From: Vibrio neonatus
GTDB taxonomy: Bacteria > Pseudomonadota > Gammaproteobacteria > Enterobacterales > Vibrionaceae
Assembly: GCF_024346975.1 (NCBI RefSeq)
Contig: NZ_AP024885.1
Coordinates: 1,550,001-1,614,000, forward strand
DNA length: 64,000 nucleotides
Direction of reading: 5' to 3'
Below are positions 53,660-61,688 of this stretch, one piece after another. A program made the position numbers and the translations under genes. The notes under the pieces were generated by a model. It made no database searches. It was not told the origin of the DNA and saw only the letters and a program-made list of their open reading frames with translations. The number at the start of each line of letters is the position of its first letter. The stretch's first letter is position 1.

Positions 53660-54781
53660 ATGGCAACGGTTAGCCTACGCAAAGTAAAAAAACAATATGA
53701 GAACGGTTTTGCTGCTGTTCATGGTATTGATCTTGAAGTTCGAGAAGGCGAATTTATGGTGTTTGTGGGGCCTTCTGGCTGCGCGAAATCGACCACCTTA
53801 CGTATGATTGCGGGTCTTGAAGAAGTCAGCGGTGGCGAAATCCACATTGGAAACCGAGTCGTCAATACCTTGGCACCTAAAGATCGTGGGATTGCCATGG
53901 TTTTCCAGAACTACGCGCTATACCCTCACAAAACTGTGTTTGACAACATGGCTTTTGGCCTAAAAATGCAGAAAAAGCCGAAGCAAGAGATTGATAAGCG
54001 CGTGAGAGAAGCGGCTGAAAAGCTGGAAATTACCGACTTATTAGATCGCAAACCCAAAGAAATGTCCGGTGGGCAACGTCAGCGCGTGGCGGTCGGGCGA
54101 GCGATTGTGCGCAAACCTGAAGTGTTCTTATTTGATGAGCCTCTATCAAATCTTGATGCCAAATTGCGCGTGTCTATGCGCGTAAAAATCGCTCAGCTTC
54201 ACCAGTCTTTAAAAGAAGAAGGCAACCCTGCCACCATGATTTACGTCACTCACGATCAAACCGAAGCCTTAACGTTAGGCGATCGTATTTGTGTATTAAA
54301 TCAGGGCAATATCATGCAGGTCGATACGCCAACGAATCTTTATAATGCGCCGCAAAACAAATTTGTCGCCAGTTTTATTGGCTCCCCAGCAATGAACTTG
54401 GTGGAAACAGCGCTTGGTCAGCACGATGACGATATTTTCGTTGAAATTGCGCCAAACGTTCGTATTTATATCCCCAAAGAAAAACAAACCTTACTTGCTT
54501 CGCATATTAATGAAGCCGTGTATTTTGGTATTCGTCCCGAACACATTTCAATTGCCTCAGATGACGACACGGTAAACACCGTTGCAGGCGAGTTAACCGT
54601 TGTCGAGAATATGGGCAATGAAAAGTACCTCTATTTTAAAGTCGACGGTAAAGAGCTCATTGCAAGAACCACCGCCCAAGACATTACCACATCAGACATA
54701 GGCCGATCATTTCGCTTCAAACTCGACACTCACTATTGCCATATTTTTGATTTTCAAACTGAAGAGAATTTGGTGATCTAA
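53660..54781 (+). CDS. malK: MalK-type maltodextrin ABC ATPase
   Basis: 373 residues. ATPase motifs: Walker [11 protein letters not shown] with Ala in place of the usual third Gly, Q-loop [16 protein letters not shown], signature [15 protein letters not shown], Walker [16 protein letters not shown] and switch His [12 protein letters not shown]-terminal regulatory TOBE domain follows ([12 protein letters not shown]). It energises the MalFG permeases encoded on the other strand. The Ala substitution occurs in some CUT1 ATPases, so activity is expected. Confidence 0.9.
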   Translation: MATVSLRKVKKQYENGFAAVHGIDLEVREGEFMVFVGPSGCAKSTTLRMIAGLEEVSGGEIHIGNRVVNTLAPKDRGIAMVFQNYALYPHKTVFDNMAFGLKMQKKPKQEIDKRVREAAEKLEITDLLDRKPKEMSGGQRQRVAVGRAIVRKPEVFLFDEPLSNLDAKLRVSMRVKIAQLHQSLKEEGNPATMIYVTHDQTEALTLGDRICVLNQGNIMQVDTPTNLYNAPQNKFVASFIGSPAMNLVETALGQHDDDIFVEIAPNVRIYIPKEKQTLLASHINEAVYFGIRPEHISIASDDDTVNTVAGELTVVENMGNEKYLYFKVDGKELIARTTAQDITTSDIGRSFRFKLDTHYCHIFDFQTEENLVI

Positions 54782-54806
54782 CGAGATGCCAACATTGACA
54801 CTCCCA

Positions 54807-54849
54807 TTGCAGCAAGGCGGCAGTACTTTCATGCCTAACCTTGCTGCAA
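54807..54849 (+). terminator. Inverted repeat after malK
   Basis: Perfect 11-bp arms TTGCAGCAAGG / CCTTGCTGCAA around 21 nt, 26 bp after the stop. A terminator-like structure without a strong T run. Confidence 0.55.
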
Positions 54850-54999
54850 CCTAAAAAGAAACCGTCGAAAATCAATATGATTCCCCTATCGTTTCACTAA
54901 ACCTTATTATTCTATAATAACTATCTTGTTATATTGGACTCACATTTAACACACAGTCATAATAGTTAAATGCGTTAAGAAATAGTTTGGAACAAGACA

Positions 55000-55890
55000 G
55001 TGAAACCGTATTTTGTTGATAGACAAAAAATGCCCCTTTTGCTACGTGATTTCGTTAGGCCATCTGCCCTGCTATTAGGGCTAGTTTTCGCCATGCCGAG
55101 TATGGCGGCGGATATCACCGCTAGCTCATCTCAAAATGGCGGACGCCATGAAAACGGAGGCTACTTTGAAGTTGGGGCATCGGGTCTTGTGACCAATCAA
55201 GTGGACGTGCGCGCCACTGAACACAAAGATTTTCAGCCAACGCTACTGCTTAGTGGTGTATATCAATATAAAGGTTTATTTGTTGAGCTGGTGCACCTCT
55301 CTCAAGACGGCGCCAACCTAGGTTACAACTTCTGGAATTCTGAAGATTGGTCTGTTGATTTTTTAGCGGCGAATGTTGAAACCACTTGGCTACGGGACAA
55401 AGACGTCAATGTTAGTGCGCTCAATGAGACGCAACGTAATAATTATTTACTGGCCGATGAAAGCGTTTTTGTTGGCGCAGGTCTTCGTGCTACCCGTTAT
55501 TGGGATGACAATTATGTGTTCCAATTCCGTATAGTCAGTGATTACACCGACAACTTGGGTCTACAAAGCTCTATTAAGCTAGGTAAGTCTTGGCAAGTTA
55601 AAAACTGGAATCTGTACACTCTCGGCAGCGTTTCCTATCTCTCCAGTAAGCTCACTAATAATATTTATGGCGTAAGCCATGAAGAAGCGACTACGCAATT
55701 TGAACAATATGATGCTGGAGCGGCTTTTAACTACGGCCTTGAATTTGGCGCAGCCTATCCTATTACACAAAATGTAGTATTCCGGTCGACCTATCGCGTA
55801 ACGGCATTGTCTGATGAAATAACTGACAGCCCCTTTAGTCAAGCTGATTACAGCTCGTTATTTAACGTGTCAATTAGCTACGTATTTTAG
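55000..55890 (+). CDS. MipA/OmpV-family outer membrane protein
   Basis: 296 residues from a GTG start with GGAAC upstream; an ATG at 55030 is an alternative. The hydrophobic segment SALLLGLVFAMPSMA (residues about 23-37) is the signal. The mature part is a beta-barrel ending FNVSISYVF with terminal Phe, and has the MipA features GGYFEVGASGLVTNQV and LSGVYQYKGLFVELVH. Members scaffold murein enzymes or act as stress-induced porins. It is the first gene of a four-gene set with DUF3019, a response regulator and a kinase. Confidence 0.8.
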   Translation: MKPYFVDRQKMPLLLRDFVRPSALLLGLVFAMPSMAADITASSSQNGGRHENGGYFEVGASGLVTNQVDVRATEHKDFQPTLLLSGVYQYKGLFVELVHLSQDGANLGYNFWNSEDWSVDFLAANVETTWLRDKDVNVSALNETQRNNYLLADESVFVGAGLRATRYWDDNYVFQFRIVSDYTDNLGLQSSIKLGKSWQVKNWNLYTLGSVSYLSSKLTNNIYGVSHEEATTQFEQYDAGAAFNYGLEFGAAYPITQNVVFRSTYRVTALSDEITDSPFSQADYSSLFNVSISYVF

Positions 55891-55898
55891 GAGGCGAT

Positions 55899-56285
55899 AT
55901 GAATAGACTACTTTACTGCTGTTTATTATCGCTAGCGGGCACAACCCCTGTCATGGCGAAAGGAAAAGATGTCTCTTTCACTGCCACACCGGAACAATGT
56001 GTCGCACTGCATAAGGGACAGACCTGTTATCAAGACATTGTTTTTCAATGGAAAACACCGCTAGATGGAAAGTTTTGTTTATTACAATCCGATACTGGTG
56101 AACAAGTGATCTGCTGGCAAGGCCGTTTGATGCAAGAATATCAATACAATTTCAGTAATAATAAAACCACAAAGTTTCGCTTAATAGATCAAAATACGGC
56201 ACAACCGTTAGCCGAAGTCAAAGTGGTGGTCACTTGGGTATATAAAGCACCTAAGCAATCGCAATCAGGATGGAGACTATTTTGA
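55899..56285 (+). CDS. DUF3019 exported protein
   Basis: 128 residues with a signal peptide (LLYCCLLSLAGTTPVMA). The Cys-containing body (TPEQCVALHKGQTCYQDIVFQWKTP and FCLLQSD...VICWQG) is the DUF3019 pattern; two disulfides are likely. Its function is not known. In Vibrio cholerae a DUF3019 gene neighbours carRS. The stop overlaps the regulator start as TTGA, implying translational coupling. Confidence 0.78.
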   Translation: MNRLLYCCLLSLAGTTPVMAKGKDVSFTATPEQCVALHKGQTCYQDIVFQWKTPLDGKFCLLQSDTGEQVICWQGRLMQEYQYNFSNNKTTKFRLIDQNTAQPLAEVKVVVTWVYKAPKQSQSGWRLF

Positions 56286-56974
56286 CCGATAAAAAACACA
56301 TCTTAGTCGTTGAAGACGATGCCTCTCTTTCAGAATGGATTGGCGATTACCTCCTTGATCATGACTACAACATCACCATTGCTAGTCAAGGCGACTATGC
56401 GCTAGAAATGATTGAAGAAGAAACACCAGATTTGGTATTGCTGGATGTCATGTTGCCGGTAAAAAACGGTTTTGATGTCTGTAAAGAAGCCAGAAAGTTT
56501 TATTCCGGCCCTATCCTATTTATGACCGCTTGCGTTGAAGACGGTGATGAAATCAAAGGCTTAGAAGTTGGCGCGGATGATTATTTGACTAAACCCATCC
56601 GTCCTAAAGTGATGCTCGCTCATATTAAAGCCTTGTTGCGCCGCGCCAGTGATGAAGTGCCAAAAGAGCTTTTGCAATTTGACTCTCTGACTTTAAACGC
56701 CACAGCAAAATCGGTCACGATTGATGAACATCAACTGGATCTAAACTCCAACGAATTTGACGCTTTTTGGGCTCTGGCTTCTAAAGAAGGCACTGTGGTA
56801 CCCAGAACTGAGCTTATCACTCAATTGCGCGGCATCGAATATGATGGGTTTGATCGCTCAATCGATATTCGCATTTCTCGTTTACGTAAAAAACTGCAAG
56901 AAGCTCCCGCGCAACCTTACAAAATCAAAACGATTCGAGGTAAAGGTTATCTATTTTGTCGTGAAGACGAATAA
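56282..56974 (+). CDS. carR: OmpR-family response regulator, CarR/VprA-like
   Basis: About 230 residues from a TTG whose GGAG ribosome site is six bases upstream, overlapping the DUF3019 stop. An in-frame ATG at 56270 is the alternative. Receiver domain: acidic pocket VVEDD, phospho-acceptor in LVLLDVMLP, FMTA and DYLTKPI. The OmpR-type winged helix follows (RTELITQLRGIEYDGFDRSIDIRISRLRKKL...IKTIRGKGYLF). In V. cholerae the CarR/VprA pair activates lipid A glycine modification and polymyxin resistance. Orthology here rests on neighbours (kinase, DUF3019, OmpV-like genes). Confidence 0.72.
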   Translation: MTDKKHILVVEDDASLSEWIGDYLLDHDYNITIASQGDYALEMIEEETPDLVLLDVMLPVKNGFDVCKEARKFYSGPILFMTACVEDGDEIKGLEVGADDYLTKPIRPKVMLAHIKALLRRASDEVPKELLQFDSLTLNATAKSVTIDEHQLDLNSNEFDAFWALASKEGTVVPRTELITQLRGIEYDGFDRSIDIRISRLRKKLQEAPAQPYKIKTIRGKGYLFCREDE

Positions 56975-56992
56975 CAAGGTAGAAGTATTAGT

Positions 56993-58351
56993 ATGAGAAA
57001 ACTCATTGTCTCACTGGTGATTGCTGTTCTTGCATCGATAGTGATCTTAGGTTGGTCAATCAGTCAGTATGCGCAGCAGCATGAAAGTAAAGTGGCGTCC
57101 GTTACCACCGCAGAGCGTATACAAGCACTAAAACTTGCAGGCAATAGCTTAGCTCAGATTTTTGATGACCAAAGCAATGCGCAAAATAATTCTCAAAACA
57201 ATGCGCAACGTAACGGTCAAACAACTAATACCAATACTCGCCAAAGCCTTCTGGAAAGTTGGAATAAGCACAACCAAGAGCAACTGTCTGTTGTTAACGA
57301 AGCTAGCTTTCCTCTGCCCCCTTCATTAAGGACACAATTTATTCGCGACGGGCAACTGACATTGCAATCCGATGAAGGTATTTCTCTACATTATCGACTG
57401 CCAAAAACACAGCAAGTGCTTAATATCCAGACCCAGTTGATGCCTGTTGAAGAACAATCGATGGATCTTAATAAGATGTACACCGCGCTCTTCTATACCG
57501 GCATCGTCATTATATTACTGCTGTGGGTATCGCCTTTAATTAAGCAATTATTGAACCTAAGTAAGGCGACAAAATCGTTTGGCATGGGGGATTTGCAGCA
57601 TCGTATTGAAATACATAAATCGTCTTATATCTCTGAGATAGAACATGAATTTAACGGTATGGCTGACCGCATACAACAGCTTATTGATGATAATAAGTTA
57701 CTAAGTCGCGCCGTATCCCATGATTTGAAAACGCCAATTGCGCGCCTAAGATTTGGAATTGAAGCGTTAGAAGAAACCGATAACGAAAAGCTTAAACTTA
57801 AGTATTTTGCGCGCTTAAATCATGATCTTAATTCTATGGAAGAACTCGTATCGACGCTTTTGAGCTACGCCAGGCTTGACCAAGCCAATATTAAGCCAGA
57901 ATTAGAGCCTGTAGAACTCAATAGTTGGTTACAGACAAAACTGGCAAGTTACTCAATGGATAAACATAAGCTCATCTTTACCCCGAGCTCAAATGCTATA
58001 TGGGTACATAGCGATCCTATGTATCTGTCTATGCAAGTGGGCAATTTATTGAGTAATGCTGAACGTTTTGGGCAATCTACCATCAAAGTTCAGCTAACAA
58101 CGACAGAGCACAACGCCATACTCAGTGTAGATGACGACGGCAAAGGCATTGATGAACAAGAAGCTGCGCAAGTAATCAAACCTTTTGTCCGCGGCCAACA
58201 AAGCCGAGACAACGCCGGCCACGGCATGGGACTAGCAATAGTCAACCGCATCGGCCATTGGATGGGCTCCCCCCTTTCAATTCACCGCTCCCCCGAACTT
58301 GGCGGCGCCAGCATGCAATTAACCTTCTCCATGATTGACGAAATCAAGTGA
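56993..58351 (+). CDS. carS: Sensor histidine kinase, CarS/VprB-like
   Basis: 452 residues. Membrane helices at about 5-25 and 163-184 enclose a periplasmic sensor region with an Asn/Gln-rich stretch at about 59-83. A HAMP domain follows, then the phospho-acceptor His243 in AVSHDLKTPIARLRF, N box LLSNAERFG, G1 DDDGKGID and G2 GHGMGLAI. It phosphorylates the preceding regulator. The gene ends right at a forward dispersed repeat, its stop overlapping the repeat's flank by one base step. Confidence 0.78.
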   Translation: MRKLIVSLVIAVLASIVILGWSISQYAQQHESKVASVTTAERIQALKLAGNSLAQIFDDQSNAQNNSQNNAQRNGQTTNTNTRQSLLESWNKHNQEQLSVVNEASFPLPPSLRTQFIRDGQLTLQSDEGISLHYRLPKTQQVLNIQTQLMPVEEQSMDLNKMYTALFYTGIVIILLLWVSPLIKQLLNLSKATKSFGMGDLQHRIEIHKSSYISEIEHEFNGMADRIQQLIDDNKLLSRAVSHDLKTPIARLRFGIEALEETDNEKLKLKYFARLNHDLNSMEELVSTLLSYARLDQANIKPELEPVELNSWLQTKLASYSMDKHKLIFTPSSNAIWVHSDPMYLSMQVGNLLSNAERFGQSTIKVQLTTTEHNAILSVDDDGKGIDEQEAAQVIKPFVRGQQSRDNAGHGMGLAIVNRIGHWMGSPLSIHRSPELGGASMQLTFSMIDEIK

Positions 58352-58352
58352 C

Positions 58353-58375
58353 GGGGTCAGGTCTTGAAATTTGCA
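58353..58375 (+). repeat. Dispersed repeat copy, forward, after the kinase stop
   Basis: Perfect 23-bp unit beginning 2 bp after the kinase stop codon; pairs with the reverse copy at 58643. Confidence 0.93.
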
Positions 58376-58642
58376 GGTATAACTGAAACGTTAGGTTTGT
58401 TATTGGGGCGTTGGCAGTAAGTTTATGTACGGATTGGCCCATTCAATAAGTTGATAAAACTAGCGAATAATTAGCCCATACATCTAACTTAGGTATCTTC
58501 TGTTCTAAGGAATGTGCTTTTTAGTTGTCTAGATTCGCCAACCGACTACACACTTCAACGCTATCTAAAACAGGCATTTGCACCTTTCTAATCACTACAA
58601 TTGACGACTATTCTTCCGGTATAGCGCAATCCATCTGCAGCG
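58376..58642. other. Non-coding interior of a repeat-bounded segment
   Basis: 267 bp enclosed by the inverted pair. No ORF with a ribosome site; the interior is AT-rich and unrelated by eye to the 141-bp unit at 44080. An ORF running out of it into the right repeat is spurious. Confidence 0.5.
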
Positions 58643-58665
58643 TGCAAATTTCAAGACCTGACCCC
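58643..58665 (-). repeat. Dispersed repeat copy, reverse
   Basis: Perfect 23-bp unit with inner flank GCG and outer flank GC. It closes the segment opened at 58353. Confidence 0.93.
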
Positions 58666-58687
58666 GCAAGTTTGCCGCTAAAAACAA

Positions 58688-58717
58688 AAAACGCCACATT
58701 AGAAAATATGGCGTTTT
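58688..58717 (-). terminator. Terminator of the lipoprotein gene at 58748
   Basis: 9-bp stem AAAACGCCA / TGGCGTTTT around 12 nt, 31 bp from the minus-strand stop, with U-rich sequence on the transcript side. Confidence 0.7.
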
Positions 58718-58747
58718 AGCTATTTAAGGTTGTTGGTCAGGATGAAA

Positions 58748-59209
58748 CTATTCGTCTACTTTTAGGTGCTTCAATAAAAACTCTGTATCGTAAACGCGAC
58801 CTGTTGGATTTGCAGGTTTTGTTTTTAGGCCGGTGACCTCAACAATACTTGTCCCTTTTTGCAACGTACTTGACGTGTTGAACATAAAGTCTTTATTGAT
58901 TTTAGTTCCCACTCCTACACCGCCAACCGCATCACGCGTTGTCTGCTCGGTGGTATAGATAAAGTATGGGAAACCTGCGTCATGACATAATTTTGCAGAT
59001 TTATGCATAACGTATTTTCGCATCAAAGCTCTATCAGTGTGATCATTACCTACAAAACTAATTTGCCAGCTATCTGGTGCTATTTGCGTGGTTTCAAAAC
59101 CTTGACCAAAGGTCCAAAAACTTTTTTCAGTGTTGTACGGCGTTGCACACGCCGACAACATACATGCAAATATGGCAATGACTGATATACGTTTAAATAG
59201 TTTCATCAT
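58748..59209 (-). CDS. Lipoprotein, possibly CC0125/CC1285 family
   Basis: 153 residues with the lipobox LSAC-AT after MMKLFKRISVIAIFACM. The mature domain includes YVMHKSAKLCHDAGFPYFIY, like the conserved R/K-x-A-x-L-C-x2-G-Y/F-xxF motif of CC0125/CC1285-type lipoproteins. Function is unknown. It follows the OmpV-like gene by 11 bp and is read in the same direction. Confidence 0.65.
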   Translation of the reverse strand: MMKLFKRISVIAIFACMLSACATPYNTEKSFWTFGQGFETTQIAPDSWQISFVGNDHTDRALMRKYVMHKSAKLCHDAGFPYFIYTTEQTTRDAVGGVGVGTKINKDFMFNTSSTLQKGTSIVEVTGLKTKPANPTGRVYDTEFLLKHLKVDE

Positions 59210-59220
59210 TCATCCTCTAC

Positions 59221-59997
59221 TTAGAATGTATAGTTCACACCCAGTGTTGATGACCATTGATTTTGAGTTTCAATCAGTGGTGAATCAGCAAAGTCAGAAG
59301 TTAAGTATGAGTAACCAGTTGATTGAGTAATATCAACGTGCTCAGTTACAGGGATAACCATTGCGTAACCTACTTTATAAGCGAACGCTCCGTCACCTTT
59401 GTATTCATGACGTTCAGCAGTTGCATCAGCAGCAGAAACGCCAGTGTAGTAGTTAACAAATTTTTCGCTGTAGTAGTGAACACCAGCGTAAGGAACAAAA
59501 TCAACACTACCAAATGCTAATGGGTGGTAGTAAGTTAAGTCACCTTGGAAGCCTTCATATGCGCCAGTTACATCTTGTTGGAATTTACCAGAAAGAGTAC
59601 CTTGACCAAGATGAACATCGGCGTTCAAACCTAGGTCAGCGCTAATGTCGCGGTCTTTCATACCTTTAAGGATTGTCGCATCATCCGCATCTAAACCAGG
59701 GTTAGTTGCCACGAACACACTCATGTTGAATGTATCTTCGTTGTTACCCAAGAAACGGTAGTTAACGCTGTTTAAGTCCGCGTTAAAATCAACGCCATGG
59801 TAACCACCATTGATGTAAGCACTAGTATGGTCTTTTTGACCTTTGTACATTTTGCTACCAGTAATTACACCAGCGCCGACTACTGCATGGCCTTCATGTG
59901 TATAGATGTTACCGTTACGAACGTATGTGTTACCTGTATCAGCTAACGCTGCATGTGATAATAAAATCGCTGAGATTGCTAAACTAATTGTTTTCAT
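59221..59997 (-). CDS. ompV: OmpV-like (MipA family) outer membrane protein
   Basis: 258 residues from the ATG at 59997, which opens the signal peptide MKTISLAISAILLSHAALA; a longer ORF from 60024 lacks a better start. A beta-barrel with YxNGGYHGVDFNADLNSVNYRF, LGLNADVHLGQGTLSGKF and terminal Phe (LGVNYTF). It differs clearly from the MipA/OmpV copy at 55000. In V. cholerae an ompV gene sits next to carS, and the same holds here, so this copy is the better positional match to ompV. Confidence 0.75.
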   Translation of the reverse strand: MKTISLAISAILLSHAALADTGNTYVRNGNIYTHEGHAVVGAGVITGSKMYKGQKDHTSAYINGGYHGVDFNADLNSVNYRFLGNNEDTFNMSVFVATNPGLDADDATILKGMKDRDISADLGLNADVHLGQGTLSGKFQQDVTGAYEGFQGDLTYYHPLAFGSVDFVPYAGVHYYSEKFVNYYTGVSAADATAERHEYKGDGAFAYKVGYAMVIPVTEHVDITQSTGYSYLTSDFADSPLIETQNQWSSTLGVNYTF

Positions 59998-60083
59998 AAT
60001 TGATGCCTTTTTCGCTCGATTCAATTTACGTTGGAAATACTATATTTCATCGCGAGAAAAAAGTTTGTAACCGAATGTATCTT

Positions 60084-60106
60084 GGGGTCAGGTCTTGAAA
60101 TTTGCA
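60084..60106 (+). repeat. Dispersed repeat copy, forward
   Basis: Perfect 23-bp unit lying 86 bp upstream of the ompV-like start and 108 bp upstream of the Gly/Ala-rich gene; left boundary of the segment closed at 61246. Confidence 0.93.
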
Positions 60107-60213
60107 GGGAGTAAGTATCTGGAGAGACCATAAATAGGAATTAGGCATATTCCATTTTATACGGCTTAAATATGTACAATTAATTTTCCATAGACAACCT
60201 ATCAGAGACAAGC

Positions 60214-61122
60214 ATGCCGTTGGTCAGCAACACTTTAAATTTCACATCAAAAGTTCTAACTTTTGGTGGCTCAACAAAGGTCAAATCTGCAAAACAAGAA
60301 TACGATCATCTATACAACCAATATGCACCGATATTTGAGGAACTTAAAAGTATCGAAGCTGAGACTGAGTGTGTGCTTAAACAAATAGGATATCGTCTAA
60401 AGAAAACGAATGACCTATTAAGAAGAGTTGAGAATGAGCTAAATCGAAATCTATCAATTGATAATCAAGTCAACATCGTATCCTCTTCAAAAACTATCAA
60501 GGATATCAACGATTTTAGTTCCTCATATAATACCGCTGCCAATGCTGGTTTTGGAGGCATAGTTGGCGGTTCTTCTGCTGTTGGCGCATGGGCATTAGTT
60601 TCGACAATGGGCAGTGCTTCCACCGGAGCCAGTATTGCAGGTCTTTCTGGTGTAGCTGCATCCAATGCAACTTTGGCGTGGTTTGGTGGAGGATCGTTAG
60701 CAGTTGGTGGCGCAGGAATGGCGGGAGGAATGGCTGTAATTAGTGGTATAGCAATAGTGCCTATTTTTTATTTTGCAGCTAAAGGAGCTTACAATAAAGC
60801 AAGCCGAATCTTAGAAGAAACTGAAAAGCTAAAATCAAATATCATCAAGCTGCAAGAGATTCTTCCTCTTGCACAAACAGAGCTAAATAAAGCAACAAAA
60901 TGTTCTATCTATATCAATGAGATAACATCTAGGTATGACATCGTAGCAACTGAAATTTTAAGTGCAATTGAGAAAAACGATTTGTTGATGAGAAAATGGT
61001 ATAAGCCTAGAACTTGGTTCTCAAACAAATATGATGCAAATACAAGAGGTAAACTGACTGAAGTCTTGGCACTTGAAACCGAGCATTTTTTGTATCAAAT
61101 TCACCAACAACAGAACCTTTAA
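60214..61122 (+). CDS. Gly/Ala-rich membrane-hairpin protein enclosed by repeats
   Basis: 302 residues. A helical N-terminal part (about 22-95, coiled-coil-like) and a helical C-terminal part flank a Gly/Ala/Ser-rich region at about residues 110-188. That region contains GFGGIVGGSSAVGAWALVST, ATLAWFGGGSLAVGGAG and GMAVISGIAIVPIF. Hydrophobicity fits one or two membrane-inserting hairpins. Similar Gly/Ala-rich segments occur in unassigned bacterial proteins, some near defence or toxin genes; function is unknown. Its boundaries lie wholly within an inverted pair of dispersed repeats, as if carried as cargo. Not confidently assigned. Confidence 0.65.
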   Translation: MPLVSNTLNFTSKVLTFGGSTKVKSAKQEYDHLYNQYAPIFEELKSIEAETECVLKQIGYRLKKTNDLLRRVENELNRNLSIDNQVNIVSSSKTIKDINDFSSSYNTAANAGFGGIVGGSSAVGAWALVSTMGSASTGASIAGLSGVAASNATLAWFGGGSLAVGGAGMAGGMAVISGIAIVPIFYFAAKGAYNKASRILEETEKLKSNIIKLQEILPLAQTELNKATKCSIYINEITSRYDIVATEILSAIEKNDLLMRKWYKPRTWFSNKYDANTRGKLTEVLALETEHFLYQIHQQQNL

Positions 61123-61223
61123 TCTCTACTAAATACTTCCGCCTAACGACTGCAGCCATCCTTTATCTTATGAACCTGGCTAGGTAATACATCTAGCCAC
61201 ACCACACACAGTCGCACCAACCA

Positions 61224-61246
61224 TGCAAATTTCAAGACCTGACCCC
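61224..61246 (-). repeat. Dispersed repeat copy, reverse, supplying the end of the DUF465 gene
   Basis: Perfect 23-bp unit. It closes the segment opened at 60084. On the minus strand it encodes the last residues GVRS and the stop of the DUF465 gene, exactly as at 44335. Confidence 0.93.
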
Positions 61247-61486
61247 ATGGTGTTGCGTCAACTGAAGATACAAACTGTCTTTTAGTTCCATTCGTTTTAA
61301 TTTGAGGTCATGCATCTCATTGTCTTCTATTGGGCTGCCAGAGACTTCCAGTTCGCGGATCTGATAATCGAGTTGATGATATTCATCAAGCTTGGCTTTA
61401 AACAAGGGATAGTCATGATTTAACTGAACGATATCGAGCTTTAACTCAGGAAAATCAATAATAAAGGCGTGGTTTTCGTTCAACAT
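61232..61486 (-). CDS. DUF465 (YdcH-like) small protein with repeat-derived C-terminus
   Basis: 84 residues. Start MLNENHAFIIDFPELK and core FKAKLDEYHQLDYQIRELE...LKLKRMELKDSLYLQL match DUF465. YdcH-type proteins normally end soon after LKDxLYxxL; here the final GVRS and stop derive from the dispersed repeat. Function is unknown; it is small, helical and cytosolic. The repeat-derived tail may leave the fold intact. Confidence 0.8.
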   Translation of the reverse strand: MLNENHAFIIDFPELKLDIVQLNHDYPLFKAKLDEYHQLDYQIRELEVSGSPIEDNEMHDLKLKRMELKDSLYLQLTQHHGVRS

Positions 61487-61623
61487 TTTAAAACTCTCCG
61501 TTGATGCTCTTTTACAGAGTATAGAAGCATTTATTCAATAATGAGTCTGGATAGAACAGCTAAGAATTGACGGCCTTTGCTGGTATCTATGCTAGGCAAA
61601 ACTACACTTGTAAAAACTAGGCG

Positions 61624-61646
61624 TGCAAATTTCAAGACCTGACCCC
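61624..61646 (-). repeat. Dispersed repeat copy, reverse
   Basis: Perfect 23-bp unit with flanks GCG and GC, 400 bp beyond the copy at 61224 and in the same orientation. A second closing partner for the forward copy at 60084, echoing the forward-reverse-reverse order at 44 kb. Confidence 0.93.
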
Positions 61647-61688
61647 GCACTTCTTATATACTGCGCTTCTTTCAAAGGAATTATCGTT

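Noticed and set aside
58525-58719. 64-codon ORF between the kinase and lipoprotein genes
   Set aside because: It runs through a repeat copy and a terminator, has no ribosome site and no coding character.
61623-61688. Upstream extension of the gene at 61689 starting MQISRPDPA
   Set aside because: The frame begins inside the dispersed repeat. The same peptide appears in other frames wherever the repeat is translated. The ATG at 61689 has a proper ribosome site.
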